Shown one piece after another: positions 10,916 through 23,534 of a stretch of DNA of 64,000 nucleotides. The translations under genes and the position numbers were made by a program. This stretch comes from Dendrobium chrysotoxum. Lineage: Eukaryota; Streptophyta; Magnoliopsida; Asparagales; Orchidaceae. The stretch is taken from NCBI GenBank assembly GCA_019925795.1, contig CM034311.1, positions 12,902,926 through 12,966,925 on the forward strand, given 5' to 3'. The notes beneath the pieces were generated by a model. It ran no database searches. It was not told the DNA's origin and was given only the letters and a program-made list of their open reading frames with translations. Positions within the stretch are counted from its first letter, which is position 1; every line of letters starts with the position of its first letter.

Positions 10916-13900
10916 GAAATCTGTGGGCTCCAAAAATTCGGCCTCAGCCTCCACCCGCTTTTGTTTTCGAGGGGGAGTTTTAACAGAATTAAGTTCCGGG
11001 GTAAATTTTGGAAGGCAGATGGGTTTGTAGATAAGACACTACCCAGATATTTCGCCCTCATTTTGTGAGGACTTTATGATCTGAGTTCTGGTTTCCTATA
11101 AGCACAAGCCCCTATAGTTAATTACCCCTCCCGATAATAAGAGAGAACTTTTGATTAAGGCTAGTTGTCAATCAGATACATAGGAATTACGCATTATCTG
11201 GCATATAGTAGCAACATAGGATTGAAGTATTTGAGAATTTAGAAGATTGGAAGATTTGGATAATTAATATTTAAAATTCAAAATTGCACCATCTTGCACT
11301 TAAAGCGGATGGTGAGGGAATAGATGATAGACCCGATCAAGATCCCATGGTTCCATCGTCCTGATCCATCGTGGTCCCTGATAGAAGGATTCTTGTCGGC
11401 AGCCATGGGTTGTTTCGTCCAAGGGTATCTTGTAGGCCTGGGGGAGTGTTTGTCTGAGGGGACAAATTTGAATTCACCTTTGCTAACAGAGGGCTTTGTG
11501 CCCTATGGATCATATCCTATTGATTCATATCTCAAGGATTTGATGCCAATGGGGAGTATACGGGCTCTGGCCATAAACATAATATAATTGTGCCATTTGG
11601 CGGCGACCACCTGGTTCAGAGGGCCCCGAGTCATAACTGTTTGTCCTGCAGTGCCATTTGGCAGCGAAACTGCTGGTTAGAGGACTCGTATCACGTTCTT
11701 GCTGGCAGAAGATTATTTGAGAATGGATCCTAGTGATATTTTTGACCAGGCATTAGCTCTTTGTGAGCAACAGTTATTTTTAGATTTGTCCACCTCAGCA
11801 AACTGTTGCGGAGGGTGGATGGGTTTTGCTTTAAGTGGTTGATGGTTTAATTTCAATTTCAAATATTTTTTGGATTTTTGGATTATTTGGAGTTTTTGGA
11901 TTTTGTGGGAATTTGGGTGACATTTGAAAGTATTTGTGAACTCCTATGGTTGAGATATGTATTAAACCCGGCCAGCATCGAGGTGTATAGGGTCATTCTC
12001 ATTTATGGATTGAACCTTGTCCACTCTATCGAGCTATTGATAGAGGATTGGGTTTCGCAGGCTTTAGACCCTGTTAATAAATTTCTTTTGTCAGAGGCTT
12101 TGAAGGCCTAATATGAACTATAAAACAAATATTTCGGTCATCATCGTGACTGAATATTTATTGTATAGTTTGAGCCATATCGACTCCTATCCACTCGTAT
12201 TAGAGGATTAGCCTCGAACTTGGGTTTATTTGTTGACCCGCGCAGCATCCCTAGACGTCCGTGCATATCAATAACATGCTCGCCGGGGCCCATGCGGGTG
12301 TTTGGGGGCATTTTATAATAATTTGATGAACCCTGTCAACTCCTATTTACCTGCTTAGGAGTATCGGGTTCAAATTTATTTTCTCATGCAACATCCCTAG
12401 ACGTCACGTGTGTACCAATAACACGCTCATCGAGGCCCATGCGGGTTTTGATTATACTTACCCCTTTTATGTTCCTATGTGTATACAAATTAAGGTGCAC
12501 ATGTGCGGGGGTACTTTTAAAATATTTATAAATGCCTTATATCTGCTTGTACATAATGGATGTTACAGATTCAGTGGCGTAGCACTGGAGCTTCATTTGA
12601 GGACTTGTACGCCTTTTGTCTGCTTGCATGGATGTTGTAGATCTGGTGGTGTGGGGTTATATGATCTTCACTGCCGCTGCTTGTAGGAAGGTAGATGTTT
12701 TTATTTATAGATTGGAATTGACTCCAGGATACTACATTTATTGAAGTCTTTCTACATCTACCCACTGGTGGCATGTAGTGCGTACATCTGTATTTATAGA
12801 GAACCCGTATATATTACAGTTCTTCTAGTACTATTTACAAGTATTTGAATTGACTATGAATCTTCTATATATATTCGGAGATGACATATTGCATATATGA
12901 CTTGTTTTCTCATAGCGCCTGGTGCTTGTATCTGTTATATTCCACCTATCTTTATTTGCTGAGGATCGATACATTTAAGTGTCATGGAATGGTTATTGAT
13001 CGTAGGGACGATCAAATGCCCATTGTATATTATTTGTCGACCATCCATAAGCATATTGTTGTACCTAACAAGTCTCCTATGATCGCCTACAAATATTCAT
13101 CATAAATCTTCTAGTGTTGCAAGCATCTATGTTCATTACAATTCTCCTGAGGTTGCTTGTGTAGTTGTATGTGCTTATTTACATGTTGACGCTACCTACA
13201 GGGCATTGTTGCATTCATTGCATGACTGTTGGATTCACTTGTATGTTGGTAAAAGATTTCATTGTTTGCAGAGGTTATTATGTATTCTTCCACAAGTGGA
13301 TTCTAATTGTAGGAGTGTCACAATATTCATCATATATTACAATGAACCTTTTGGCAAAAGATCACATTGTTTGTGAAGATTGTTGTGTCTTCTACAAATG
13401 TCACATGTATTGGCTAACGAATCGCTGGGTCCTTTATTGACTTTGAACATAGCTTGGTTCTTGTGTGGTGGCTCTCCTTATTGATATTTGAATGTTGATT
13501 GGCATGATGCTCGTCTGACATTTTAGTGAGATTCCTTGTTGTTGATTACAGACATATCATTGCATTCTCCGTTTAAGCTTTGCTTGCATGATTATTGTTG
13601 TTGCTTTGCAAAATTGCAATTTTTCATTTTGGACATTTAAATCATGTTACATGCCATTCATTTGATGTTCAAATTGTAATTCAATTCCTTATCATTTGTT
13701 CAAAGTGCAAGCTCAAATCATTAGAGTTCAGCTCTAGTCCAGAGCATGAGTTCAAGTTCTTGTTCATTGTCAAAATACAAGTCCAAGTCCTCTATAGCCT
13801 TGCAAGTTTAATTGCTTGCTTGATGTTGTACAGTTCGAGTTCAATGTCCACAAGTGCAAGTCCAAAATTGAGTCCAAATTCTGATTCCATTCAATCATCA

Positions 13901-14525
13901 TTTGATTAAATTTTGTTTTAAGTTTGATTTGAGTTTGATCTTATGCTTGAATTAAGTTCCAGATTTCTTGTCTGAGTCCCCTTCTTTTGAGTTCAAACAA
14001 GTCCAAGTATGGTCTCAAGTTTCACCCGAAATTTCGACAGCCTCCCGGCGTCTCCCCCGTTTAGGAGAAATTTTAGAAAACTGGGTCATCCCACCACACT
14101 AATAAAAACGTGTATGGTAGGTGCCTTCTTTCGAGGACACCGCGGCCATGTCTTCATTCCTACCACGCTAATAAAAGCGTGTATGGGGTCTTCGACGGTA
14201 CCTGATTCAAAAGAAGATCAGTCATTTCCCTGCAGGTGTAGAGCCGCGTACGGGTACTTAAAATTATCCCCACCATGCTAAGAAAAGCGTGCCTAGGGCT
14301 TACCCACCTCGCCGTAGGCGTCGCACCGGGTTCCCTTCCCACCACGCGAATAAACACGTGTATAGACAGTTTGTCGGCTTGACACGAACGTTGAGGACAG
14401 GATTTTAGATGATTACCCACTTCGTTGCAAGCTTCGCGACGCACTTCCTCCAACCAAGTTACCAAAAACGTGTGTAGGTGGTCGTTTTGTCGCGCTGCAA
14501 GCATCGAGAACAAGTTCTCAGAGTT
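10916..14525 (-). repeat. Gypsy LTR-like region with internal duplications
   Basis: The region starts next to the primer-binding motif and shares its first few hundred bases with 1096-1700. Visible duplications include a ~62-bp pair led by GTGCCATTTGGCGGCGA (11589 and 11651) and a ~146-bp pair with CATCCCTAGACGT and GCCCATGCGGGT (about 12242 and 12388). A run of GTTCAAGTCC-like words lies at 13700-13880. Open frames of 70-100 codons occur on the plus strand but show no recognisable domain and follow the repeats. The outer boundary is uncertain. Confidence 0.35.
14090..14475. repeat. Five copies of a hairpin motif CACGCTAATAAAAGCGTG
   Basis: Copies lie near 14094, 14163, 14275, 14341 and 14455 with irregular spacing of about 65-115 bp. 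The best copy pairs CACGC with GCGTG around an A/T-rich loop. Others keep most of the stem (for example CACGCGAATAAACACGTG). Each is followed by GTRTGG or similar. The arms persist although the spacers have diverged. Confidence 0.6.
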
Positions 14526-14536
14526 TGCAAAATTTC

Positions 14537-14700
14537 TTTTCTTTTCTTTTTTTTTTCTTTTCTTTTCTTCTTCTTTTTTTTTCATTTTTTTTCTTTTCTT
14601 TTTCTTTCTTTTTCTTTCTTCTTTTTTTTTTGCTTCTCTTTCTTTCATTTTTTCTTTTTGGAAGCTTTCCTCTTTTTTGCTTTTCTCTCATTTTTTTGTT
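14537..14700. repeat. Polypyrimidine (T/C) microsatellite
   Basis: A run of TTTTC/TTCTT words on the plus strand. Long open frames in several phases on both strands here encode only Phe/Ser/Leu or Lys/Glu/Arg and are artefacts of the repeat. Confidence 0.9.
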
Positions 14701-14711
14701 GCAAACATATT

Positions 14712-14715
<4 letters not shown>

Positions 14716-14744
<29 letters not shown>

Positions 14745-15020
14745 CAGATACATTATATAATAACAAATATATTAATATAAATTTTATTATATAATAACAG
14801 ATTTATTATATAATAACATATATATTAATATAATAATAAATATATTAATATATATTATATTATATAATAAAAGATTTTTTATATAATAATGAATATATTA
14901 ATATATATTATATTATAAAATAGCAGATATTTTTGTATATATATATATATATATTAATATATGACATATATATTAATATATACATAACAAATTTATTAGT
15001 GTATATACATTAATATATAT

Positions 15021-15113
<93 letters not shown>
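14716..15113. repeat. (TA)n microsatellites and AT-rich 40-60 bp tandem units
   Basis: Pure TA runs occupy about 14717-14743 and 15041-15112. Between them a TTATATAATAACAGATTTAT-like unit repeats with small changes. Confidence 0.9.
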
Positions 15114-15116
<3 letters not shown>

Positions 15117-15477
15117 AATAATATATACAAAGAGAGAGAGATATAGAAACAACCTTGGGTTAATTTGGGTCTTTGATGAGCTGAATTTTGAGTAGGTTAG
15201 TGGGTTAGGTGGGTTATTTGAAGTGATGTTTGTTGTTATGTAGTGGATGTGAGGGACCACAATAGAAAGGTAAAGGTAATCACGTGAAAGAGAAGGGAAA
15301 GTCAAGGCAGATTTATGTGGATGGAAGCTGCAGTGGCTTTTGCGTGAGGTTTAACTAGGGTCGACTGCAGGGAATGTCAGATAGAGCTCGGTTGAGGGAG
15401 GCTTCAGCTTGGAGCAGGGAGTTGCTTCGGGTGGAGGAAGAAGATGGGCTAAAGGTGAGGAAGAAGTCGTCACTCAC

Positions 15478-15478
<1 letters not shown>

Positions 15479-15526
<48 letters not shown>
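15479..15526. repeat. (CT)n microsatellite
   Basis: An almost perfect CT run of about 24 units. The flanks 15130-15470 and 15530-15917 are moderately GC-rich with no recognisable product. A 115-codon minus frame at 15570-15917 has no family resemblance. Confidence 0.9.
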
Positions 15527-15530
<4 letters not shown>

Positions 15531-15917
15531 TAAGAAATCCCTAGAGGGGTTCGGCTAGGGTTAATTGAATCAGGCAGGAGAGGATGAGTGGGGTTCGGCT
15601 ACAGCGGAGACTAAGTCTTGTTTGCGCTCGGCTGGATGAACGGAAGGTAGAGAGGAGCTAGCTTCCTGGGTTGGATCGGGTATAGGTAGAGCAGGAAGGG
15701 GAATAAGTGGGAGGAAGAAGAAGAATGCTCTTGCTTTGTTCGTGTGATGTCCACCGAAGGGCGATGAACAAAGCTCACACCCTCGTTTTATTAACACAAG
15801 CAGAGGCCTGATGGAGGTGAGCCACGCACGCAAGGATATGACCATTCGGCGCCGATTTGCATAGGATATGGGCGACTGTAAGTAGTGGCAGGTTGTGGAC
15901 AGGTATTGATCGAGCAA

Positions 15918-18900
15918 AAATTTTTATTCTTTTTTATTATTTTCTTTTGGCTGCTTTAGTTGGGGTCAATAATGTGTTTCTTTAAGATCCTTTAATACTT
16001 TTCATACTATCATCAACAGATATTTGGGTTGTTGGACGCCTTGTTAAATTGAATGATATCAATAATAAAGAGATTGAATGAGCATAATACTCATCGATAT
16101 GCTTAGATTAGCCATCATTAGTAGAAGAGGAGTTATAATCAAGAGCTTGAAGTGAATATCGATGTGGATCAGGCCTACTGTATGAATTTAAATTAGTAGA
16201 ATGTTTAACCATTAGAATCAGTAGTATGGTATGAGAATTTAGATCGATTTAATGAATGCAAGTAATATTTCTTAGACAAATAAATACAAAAGTGTGTCAT
16301 GCTTGTAATCATCACTATTGAATTAAGAATACTAATGATGGTAAAATTGACAAAATTAGATGATAGACTATGTTGATAATACTTTGTAAAACTTAGTGCA
16401 CATACATCTTGGATTCAAAGAGAAGTAGAAATCTTCATCATTAGTCTTGTTTAAGTAGAATTCATCATTATTGTTTTGTTTCTATCTCACTAATCCAGGG
16501 GGGATACATCTCTTCAAGCCCAAGATGCATGTGCACTAAGTTTATTTTAACATCATTACGAATACTTTATACTACATGTTAACATCTTTGTTTTATATAA
16601 TGATGTCATTAACACATGTTTTTGTTTGTTAATATACTTCTTACTAAAAAATTTACAAGTTGGATTCTTTGTTTGAAAGCGTGAAAGAGGTAATACAGTG
16701 TCATGGAGGAAAGATATATGATGAGGAGTCAATCATTTATGAGGTGCTATAAGATTTTTTTTTTTTTTTTGCAAAGATGTAATAAAAGCAGCACTTCCAT
16801 TCATTTCTTTGCACCCTCACTTAATTCAAAGTACAATTTAATTATTTCTATCTTATTAGTTATCAATAGTTAAAAAGATTCAATTATTACATACATTCTT
16901 TTCTTATATATCATTGGCATGTTATTTTACTCCATGTAAAGACAAGTTAATTTCATTTTCTTTAGAATTGTTGCGTATGTATCTCACTCATATATAGAAG
17001 TTATTTTCACATCATATGAAATATGATAGGGATTCTCTTTTATTCTCAAAATATTTCATATTGCTATGAGCCAAGACGGAATGCTACATCGATTCTAAAT
17101 GAATGCATGCTTAATTTGCAGTTTAATGTTATATTAATGTTTCCAATGTCACTTTATTGTTATCTTAATGAAGTTTGATTTAATCTATGCTTCATGCTTA
17201 TGATTTATATACCATTGCTATGGGCATGTTTCAATCTGTTATGGTGTTGTTATAAATCCGCATAATATTAAGGTTGATATACATATAGGTGCTTTGAATA
17301 GAAAGTTATGTAATGAACAAATGTATAGGTGTCGTAATATAATATTTGATGATTCTAACCACCTCTTCCTCTCTCCCACACCTCCCAACACACAAATGCA
17401 AAAAAAAAGGAAAAAAGAGAGGTGCTTGATAATTTAATGACCTATTTCTTGCAATATAGAAACCTTTATTCCTAGGATGTACCAATCACTCTAATCTATT
17501 GATTATTGTTGGAATATTGAGCATTCAAACTGATTGTAATGTTTCTCAAAAATTTTAAGACATCAGGATTACGATGGAGACACCTATTGATTTATATAAG
17601 ATAGGAAAACCAATTTTCTAAATTGATTTCAATTCTTTCAACATATATTAAGGCAGCTTAAATTACATGATTTATATAAACTAGGTTCAATAAAACTATA
17701 AGGAGGGCCCTTCAAAATATTGCATTAATTACCTTTGATTAATATTCATAAGAAACTATATGCCTTTATAAGCCGTATTGTCGGCTTTAAAAGCTCATGG
17801 AGTCCACCATCCCATCAACCTCCTTTAGAATTTTTGGAGAGCTTCATGAGTTTGAGGAGTACAATTGTCTTATTTTCCTAGAGATTTCCCATAATGAATG
17901 TCCATGATTTATTAGACATGTGGGATTGAGGGTTTTTATGGGTACAAATTCTTTGGCTAATTACACCCGCTTTACGAGATGAAGAACATTCTTAATTAGG
18001 AACACTGCTTTCACTCCAACTTCTCTTTTGTTGGTATTCATCATTTTGAGTTGAATTCTTTGGATTTAGATGTGAGGTTAACCAAATTAATTACATGATC
18101 TTGTATTAATTTTACCTTATGGATTAAATTTTATGCCAAAGCACATACTTATTAAGATTTTGACCAAGTTAGTCATTTGACTAAATTAACTATCATTGAG
18201 GACTAATCACTCATTACAAGGATGATTAAATCATGTGAAAGAGGATTAATTTTTCTTTTCATAGCTTGGCTCAAATAGAATCCATGAGTTGAACTTAAGT
18301 TTTGGGTTGAAGTTTATCTTATTTCAAAGATATACTCTTAACATCGAAGTTGAATTCAATTGACTTGAGTGGCTTTGGACCCAACCAAATTGGTTGATTT
18401 ATGAGTTGATGAATTGATATGACCATGTTTGCCTTAATTTATATGCTTGAATACTCAATTTCTAGAATATAGTAATTATTAGTTGTATTTGATGAGTTTC
18501 ATGCGTATTATATTTTAACACATAGTAAAATGAAACTGCACGTAACATGAATCGCATGAATGAAATGAGTCTTAAAATATTTTGTAGTAATTTTTGGTTG
18601 AGAATATATAATGTGGTCCTTAGATGATACATAACATAGAAATGTAGAAATAAAGAGAACAACAGGTCTATAAAATAAGGACAAGTTGGATATTTCTCTC
18701 TCAAATTTCTATGCTCTCTTTTCTTCATAGTGCAAGAGAATTAGTATGCTTGCGACAAAGGGAATGATAATCATGATCTTCTACTAATTTATGACCTTTG
18801 ACTCTATTTGATAAGTAGGAATTGATAGAAAGGAAATGGTTTAGGGTTTTAGTTGAAATTACTTCAACTTATATATGGTTGAAGAGAAATTTTCGTTTTA

Positions 18901-19205
18901 TTATGAAATTGACATTTTTTTAGAACACTAGTGAACAAATAAATTCACATTTTTTTATTTTATTTTATTTATATCATATTTTAGTATGATGTGCTATGAG
19001 GTTTCATTTCATGTTTTATATTAATGGATTTTTTATTCATTATATGAAGTACTTTGAGATAGCTATTATGCTATGAGCGTCCATTTTGGCAACTAAAGTT
19101 AAGTGGTAATATCATTACTTTTCAATTTGATTGTTGTAATCTTCTTAATTAGTTAATTTACTAAAAAATTCTATAATAGCTTGTTATATTGTTCTAAAGT
19201 AATAT
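15918..19205. other. AT-rich intergenic sequence; nothing recognised
   Basis: No frame above 90 codons, no transposon termini, no RNA gene motif and no strong repeat was seen. A poly-T tract lies near 16757-16771. It could be old decayed repeat sequence. Confidence 0.5.
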
Positions 19206-19384
19206 TATTTTGAAAGTTTCATTCAGGTCATTAGATAGACTTGAACTACCCAACGCACACCAAGGGGGGCAAATTGGTACTTTAAAAATTTTCTTTTTTT
19301 TCAAAAATCTCTTTTTTAAAATTTAAACCAAATTCACAACTTAAGTAAAAAAATAGATGTTGTAATGTAGGAGCTAATGATATC

Positions 19385-21015
19385 TGAAAGTTTATGAGGG
19401 TGATTAAATCCTAAAAACTAGTCCCGAGACTAACCAAGAGGGGGGTGAATTGGATATTTAAAAAATCTTCTTTTAACAAAAAGAAAAATCCCCTTCTTAA
19501 CTTTTTCAACATATGAAAATAGATAATCAATACAACAAAAAATCAATCACAAATTTTCAACCAGGCAGTTATATTCAAAAATAAATGTGAAAAATAAAGT
19601 ATGAAAAAAATAAAATCGAAAAGAGCAAACAAAATTTATAGTGGTTCGGTCCAACCTGACCTACGTCCACTCCCGGGAGGCACCCTCCAGGTATTACACT
19701 AAAACCTTTTAGTGTCTCTCCTTTCGCCCTCACAGCAAGGCAGAGAACCCTTACAAAATCTTTCCACCAACCTGCTGTGGCAGAGAATCAAAAATCCTTT
19801 CACAGGCAGAGAACCTTGACTCATTTTTCTCCCTCCAGGAGATGGCAAAGAACCATGAATCCCTTTCACCTTCCCCGGTGCAATAGAGCAGCCGAGTCCT
19901 TTAACACGAAAGAGATCTTCTTCTTTCGAAAACTTTCCTCAAATGAACCTTGAATCCGATGGTACTAAGGTACAAGCTTGCCGGAGCAACCATGTGAGAT
20001 CCCCTCCACACTCCCTTGAAACCCCCCCTAAGGATCTTCTCCCTCTCAAACTCCACCCTTTACTCTCTCTCTTTCAAGTTCTCTCTTCAAGTTTTCTCCA
20101 GAAGAACGAAGACACAATCGGTGCCAAAGACACTTACCAAGTGCTTGACAAAGCTTAAAACGAGGGCTTTAAAAAATCATAAAAATTAATTTTGGCAATA
20201 AAGATCGTCCAATTCGATCGCAGGATCATCTAGTATAATGTACTAAAATAGAGGGCTTCAGAAAATCTTAAAAAATCAATTCTACTGTCAAATATCATCC
20301 TATACTATCGCAGGATCATCCAGAATGATGTGCAGAATTTGACCTGATAGTTTAGGACAATCACCAGATAGTCCAGGATGATCAGTTCAAATTTATACTA
20401 ATCGTCCAGGAAGATTTTGTGATCGACCAGTACGATCAGAATATCAAATTAAACAGTTTTGATTAACTAATCATAAGATTAATTTAGGAAACATTGTCAT
20501 AGATCATCTAGTACGATGTATATCATCCTAGATGATTAGAACAAAATTTAAATCTTAAAATCTTGCCTAAATTATGATTAGCAGCTATTTTTCATAATCA
20601 TAAATGATCATCTTGGATGATATAAATCATCCAGTACTATTAGTTAAATGAGCTGATCGTACAGTATGATATAAATCATATAGTACGATTAGTTCAATAT
20701 TTAAACTTCTAGTTTTGACTCAATCTCACTCCCTTTGAGTGTATTTGTGTGTGTGGTTACCAAGCTAGCATACACCTTAATAAGACTTGATTCAAGAAAT
20801 CAAAAAATACATCAATGAATATTATAAAAATTTTTACATACAACCTATTCTATCCAATCTTGAGCCTTGAATCTTCATTGGATGGTGCATGGTGTTCCTG
20901 AAATATTAGTATACACATAAATAAATATAGAATAAAAATACTATGAGATATAAAGATGTGAGCCATAATGTTTGTTATCATCAAAAATATAAACTCGTGA
21001 GCTCGAGTTACAATA
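19385..21015 (-). repeat. 3' LTR of the pol-less element
   Basis: It begins TGAAAGTTTATGAGGG with a polyG/polyC signal (CCAAGAGGGGGGTGAATTGG) near 19434 and has the conserved TTTATAGTGGTTCGGT at 19635. Decayed palindromic boxes (ATCATCCAGNATGAT type) lie about 20200-20700. It ends ...TTACAATA before the polypurine tract (terminal CA decayed to TA). Confidence 0.85.
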
Positions 21016-21030
21016 ATCTCCCCCTTTTTG
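21016..21030 (-). other. Polypurine tract of the pol-less element
   Basis: The minus strand reads AAAAAGGGGGAGAT directly against the LTR edge. TTTGTTATCATCAAAAA inside the LTR and TTTTTGATGATAGCAAA outside form an inverted repeat around the junction, as in element Y. A second tract-like copy with its own inverted repeat lies near 21273-21296. Confidence 0.8.
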
Positions 21031-21751
21031 ATGATAGCAAATATTACTGGTGAATTTGAAAACTAAAAGTATTTTCTCCTAATCTCCCCCTCACTAAGAT
21101 AAAATTTTTTAAAATATAGGAAAATAAAAATAGAGGAAAATAAAATTTTCTTTCTTTTTTTATTTTAAAAATAAATAAATAAAATAAAATAAATAACTAG
21201 ATAAAAAGATAAACTAAATAATACAACACAAAAATAATAATACATTTAAATACAACACAAATATAATAGTACGTTCTCCCCCTTTGACATTATCAAAAAG
21301 AAGAGGAGCAAGAAAAAAATAAAATAGAAAAATAAACTAAAAGATCAAATGGTCCCTAATCTAGTGAAGGTGATGCTTTAGAAGAATTATTTTAAAATAT
21401 CAAAAATTTTCTTGAAAAGAGAAAGTTACCTCTTGATTTTATTCAAAAACTTAGTAAGGCATGTATTGACCAACATAACTCAGAAAGGTTAGAGATTCAG
21501 AAATTATTAATCTAAGCTCAGGTTCCTTAAGAGCTAAATTTTTTTTTAAGTAAACATGTAAATCAAGAAATAAATTAGAGAAAATAATAATAATCTTTTC
21601 AAAACTTCTTACATGAAATATATCTTATAGAAGATTAATGCAAAAAGATGAATTAAAATTCATAATTTTTAAACTCAAGTATCAAAAATATCAGTAGATA
21701 TAGGTATTTTTTTAAGATTTAAGAAATACAAGAAAGGTAAGCTAACTCATT

Positions 21752-21885
21752 GTGGGCTCATTTTATGCCTCTTTAATAATTTTGGGCACACTTTGTGCAT
21801 ATTTTGATTTTTAATACACTTTGTGTATCTTTCATTTTGGCGACATTGCGCATCTTTACAACTTTAGACTCATTTTGTGCCTTTT
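21752..21885 (-). repeat. Hairpin ladder in the 3' non-coding region
   Basis: A short series of palindromes about 30-35 bp apart, including GGGCTCATTTTATGCC, ATACACTTTGTGTAT and GCGACATTGCGC. Related ladders lie at 42716-42862 and 50562-50722. No reading frame passes through it. Confidence 0.7.
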
Positions 21886-22469
21886 TTCTTTTTACAAATA
21901 TGCTTCCTTTTTATAATTTTAAAGACTAAAGCAAATCCAATATTATGACAAAAATGAACAACTTGATTAAGAAAATAATGAAGTGGATTCAATGACTTGC
22001 AAAAGATCCCCTATGAGATAGAGAAAATATAGGGAGATGAAAAAAATTCAATTTCAAAATCTAATTTATAATTTGATAAAGATTTTGAATCAAAAGTGAA
22101 ATAACCTCATTAAAGAAATAAGATAGAAAGATAAAATCATGAGTTTTCTTCCTTTGACAGATTTTAGAGAAGCTCACCATAACTTATATAAAATTTTAAG
22201 AAAATAGGAGGTAAATTTTTTAGTTTTAGAAAACATTATCTTTTGAAAAATGACTTGATTTTTTAAAGCGAATACGAAATAAAATGTGATGTGTGTGTGT
22301 TGATCAGAGAAATTTCACAAATAATATAGAGACTAAATTAAGATTTAAAAATATAAAAAATTAAAAATAAAACACAAAGAAAATAAAGAAAATAAACAAA
22401 AATATAACACATAAATAAAAAATATACACACACAAAAATAAATAAACCCACAAACAAAGCTTTAAATAT

Positions 22470-23476
22470 CATCTTGCTCTCGATCTGATGATTCAGAAGC
22501 TAGGTCGTCCTAGAAGATTTTTTACTTTTTGTTATTTTCCCTTTTTACAATTGCTTAGCTTTACCCTTTTTCTTTGCAGGAAGAGTTTTCAAATTAGGGC
22601 CTGATTTTTCACATGTTCAGATTTCCTACATTCAAAGTAAATAACGTCAGAAGAAATTTTAACATTCTTATCATTTTAACCATTGTTTCACTTTTGTTGA
22701 TGCTTTTGTTTGTGCTTTAGTGGTCTTTTCAATTTGTTTGTTATTGATGCTAACTCTTTACTTTCATCATCTACTAAACCACTTTTATTCATGTCTTCGG
22801 CTTTTAGCACTATTATTTCACCTGTATCCACAAGTCATTGACTCACAATTTGCTCATAAGTAATGAGTGAGCCAATCAAATTATCAATAGAATATTCATT
22901 CAAATTTTTTGATTCATAAATAGTAATAACTTTGGCATCAAATTTATTAAGTATTCATCATAGAATTTTATTAACCTTTTTAAAGTTTGAAAATTCTTTA
23001 CCTAAAGTATATAATGATGTTACAATTTGAGTAAACCTAGTATACAAGTCTAAGATCATCTCGTAAGGTTTCATGCTAAATATTTCATAATCATGCATTA
23101 AGATGTTCAATTTAGATTGCTTGACTTCACTAGTACCATCATATGTAGTGCATAATTTATCTCAAATTTTTTTTTCAGTAGTACATGTAGAGATTCTCAT
23201 ACAATCATCAAAATTCAAAGCATAAAATATTTAGCATTTAATTGTGCATTGATTTGTTCTACTCTACTCCATTAAAAAATATCAATTTTAATTCCATCTA
23301 TAACACGTGCTGGTACAAAATAACCAGTTTGAATCACATACCACATTCGATAATCTATTGATTTCAAGAAGGTAGATATGCAAATTTTCTAAAAAAATAA
23401 AAGTAATGTTTTCAAATAAAGGTAATCGGGTGATCAAATATCCTTCTGCAATATTACTATTTCCAAAGTTAGCCAT
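22470..23476 (-). pseudogene. Decayed N-terminal part of copia gag
   Basis: The start ATG (23474-23476) opens a frame beginning MANFGNSNIAEGY, matching the first residues of the intact gag at 54591-56294. The frame shifts after about 40 residues. Pieces of the central Gag domain are recognisable through to about 22560. Near 22470 the sequence jumps to 3' non-coding DNA. There are multiple stops and frameshifts; not functional. Confidence 0.75.
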
Positions 23477-23517
23477 TGATCGAAATTCAAAAGTTTTCAA
23501 AAACTTAATTTATGAAT

Positions 23518-23532
23518 CCCGCTCTGATACCA
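23518..23532 (-). other. Primer-binding site (tRNA-iMet) of the pol-less element
   Basis: The minus strand reads TGGTATCAGAGCGGG, complementary to the 3' end of plant initiator tRNA-Met, two bases inside the 5' LTR. Confidence 0.9.
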
Positions 23533-23534
23533 CT

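Noticed and set aside
11324..12686. Plus-strand frames of 77-92 codons
   Set aside because: No recognisable domain, and they overlap internal duplications in an LTR-like region.
14425..14794. Overlapping open frames of 80-110 codons on both strands
   Set aside because: They are translations of the T/C and TA microsatellites and have no amino-acid complexity.
14973..15305. 110-codon minus-strand frame
   Set aside because: Most of it is Ile-Tyr repeats from the TA tract.
15570..15917. 115-codon minus-strand frame
   Set aside because: Low similarity to any known family by eye, next to a CT microsatellite, no supporting context.
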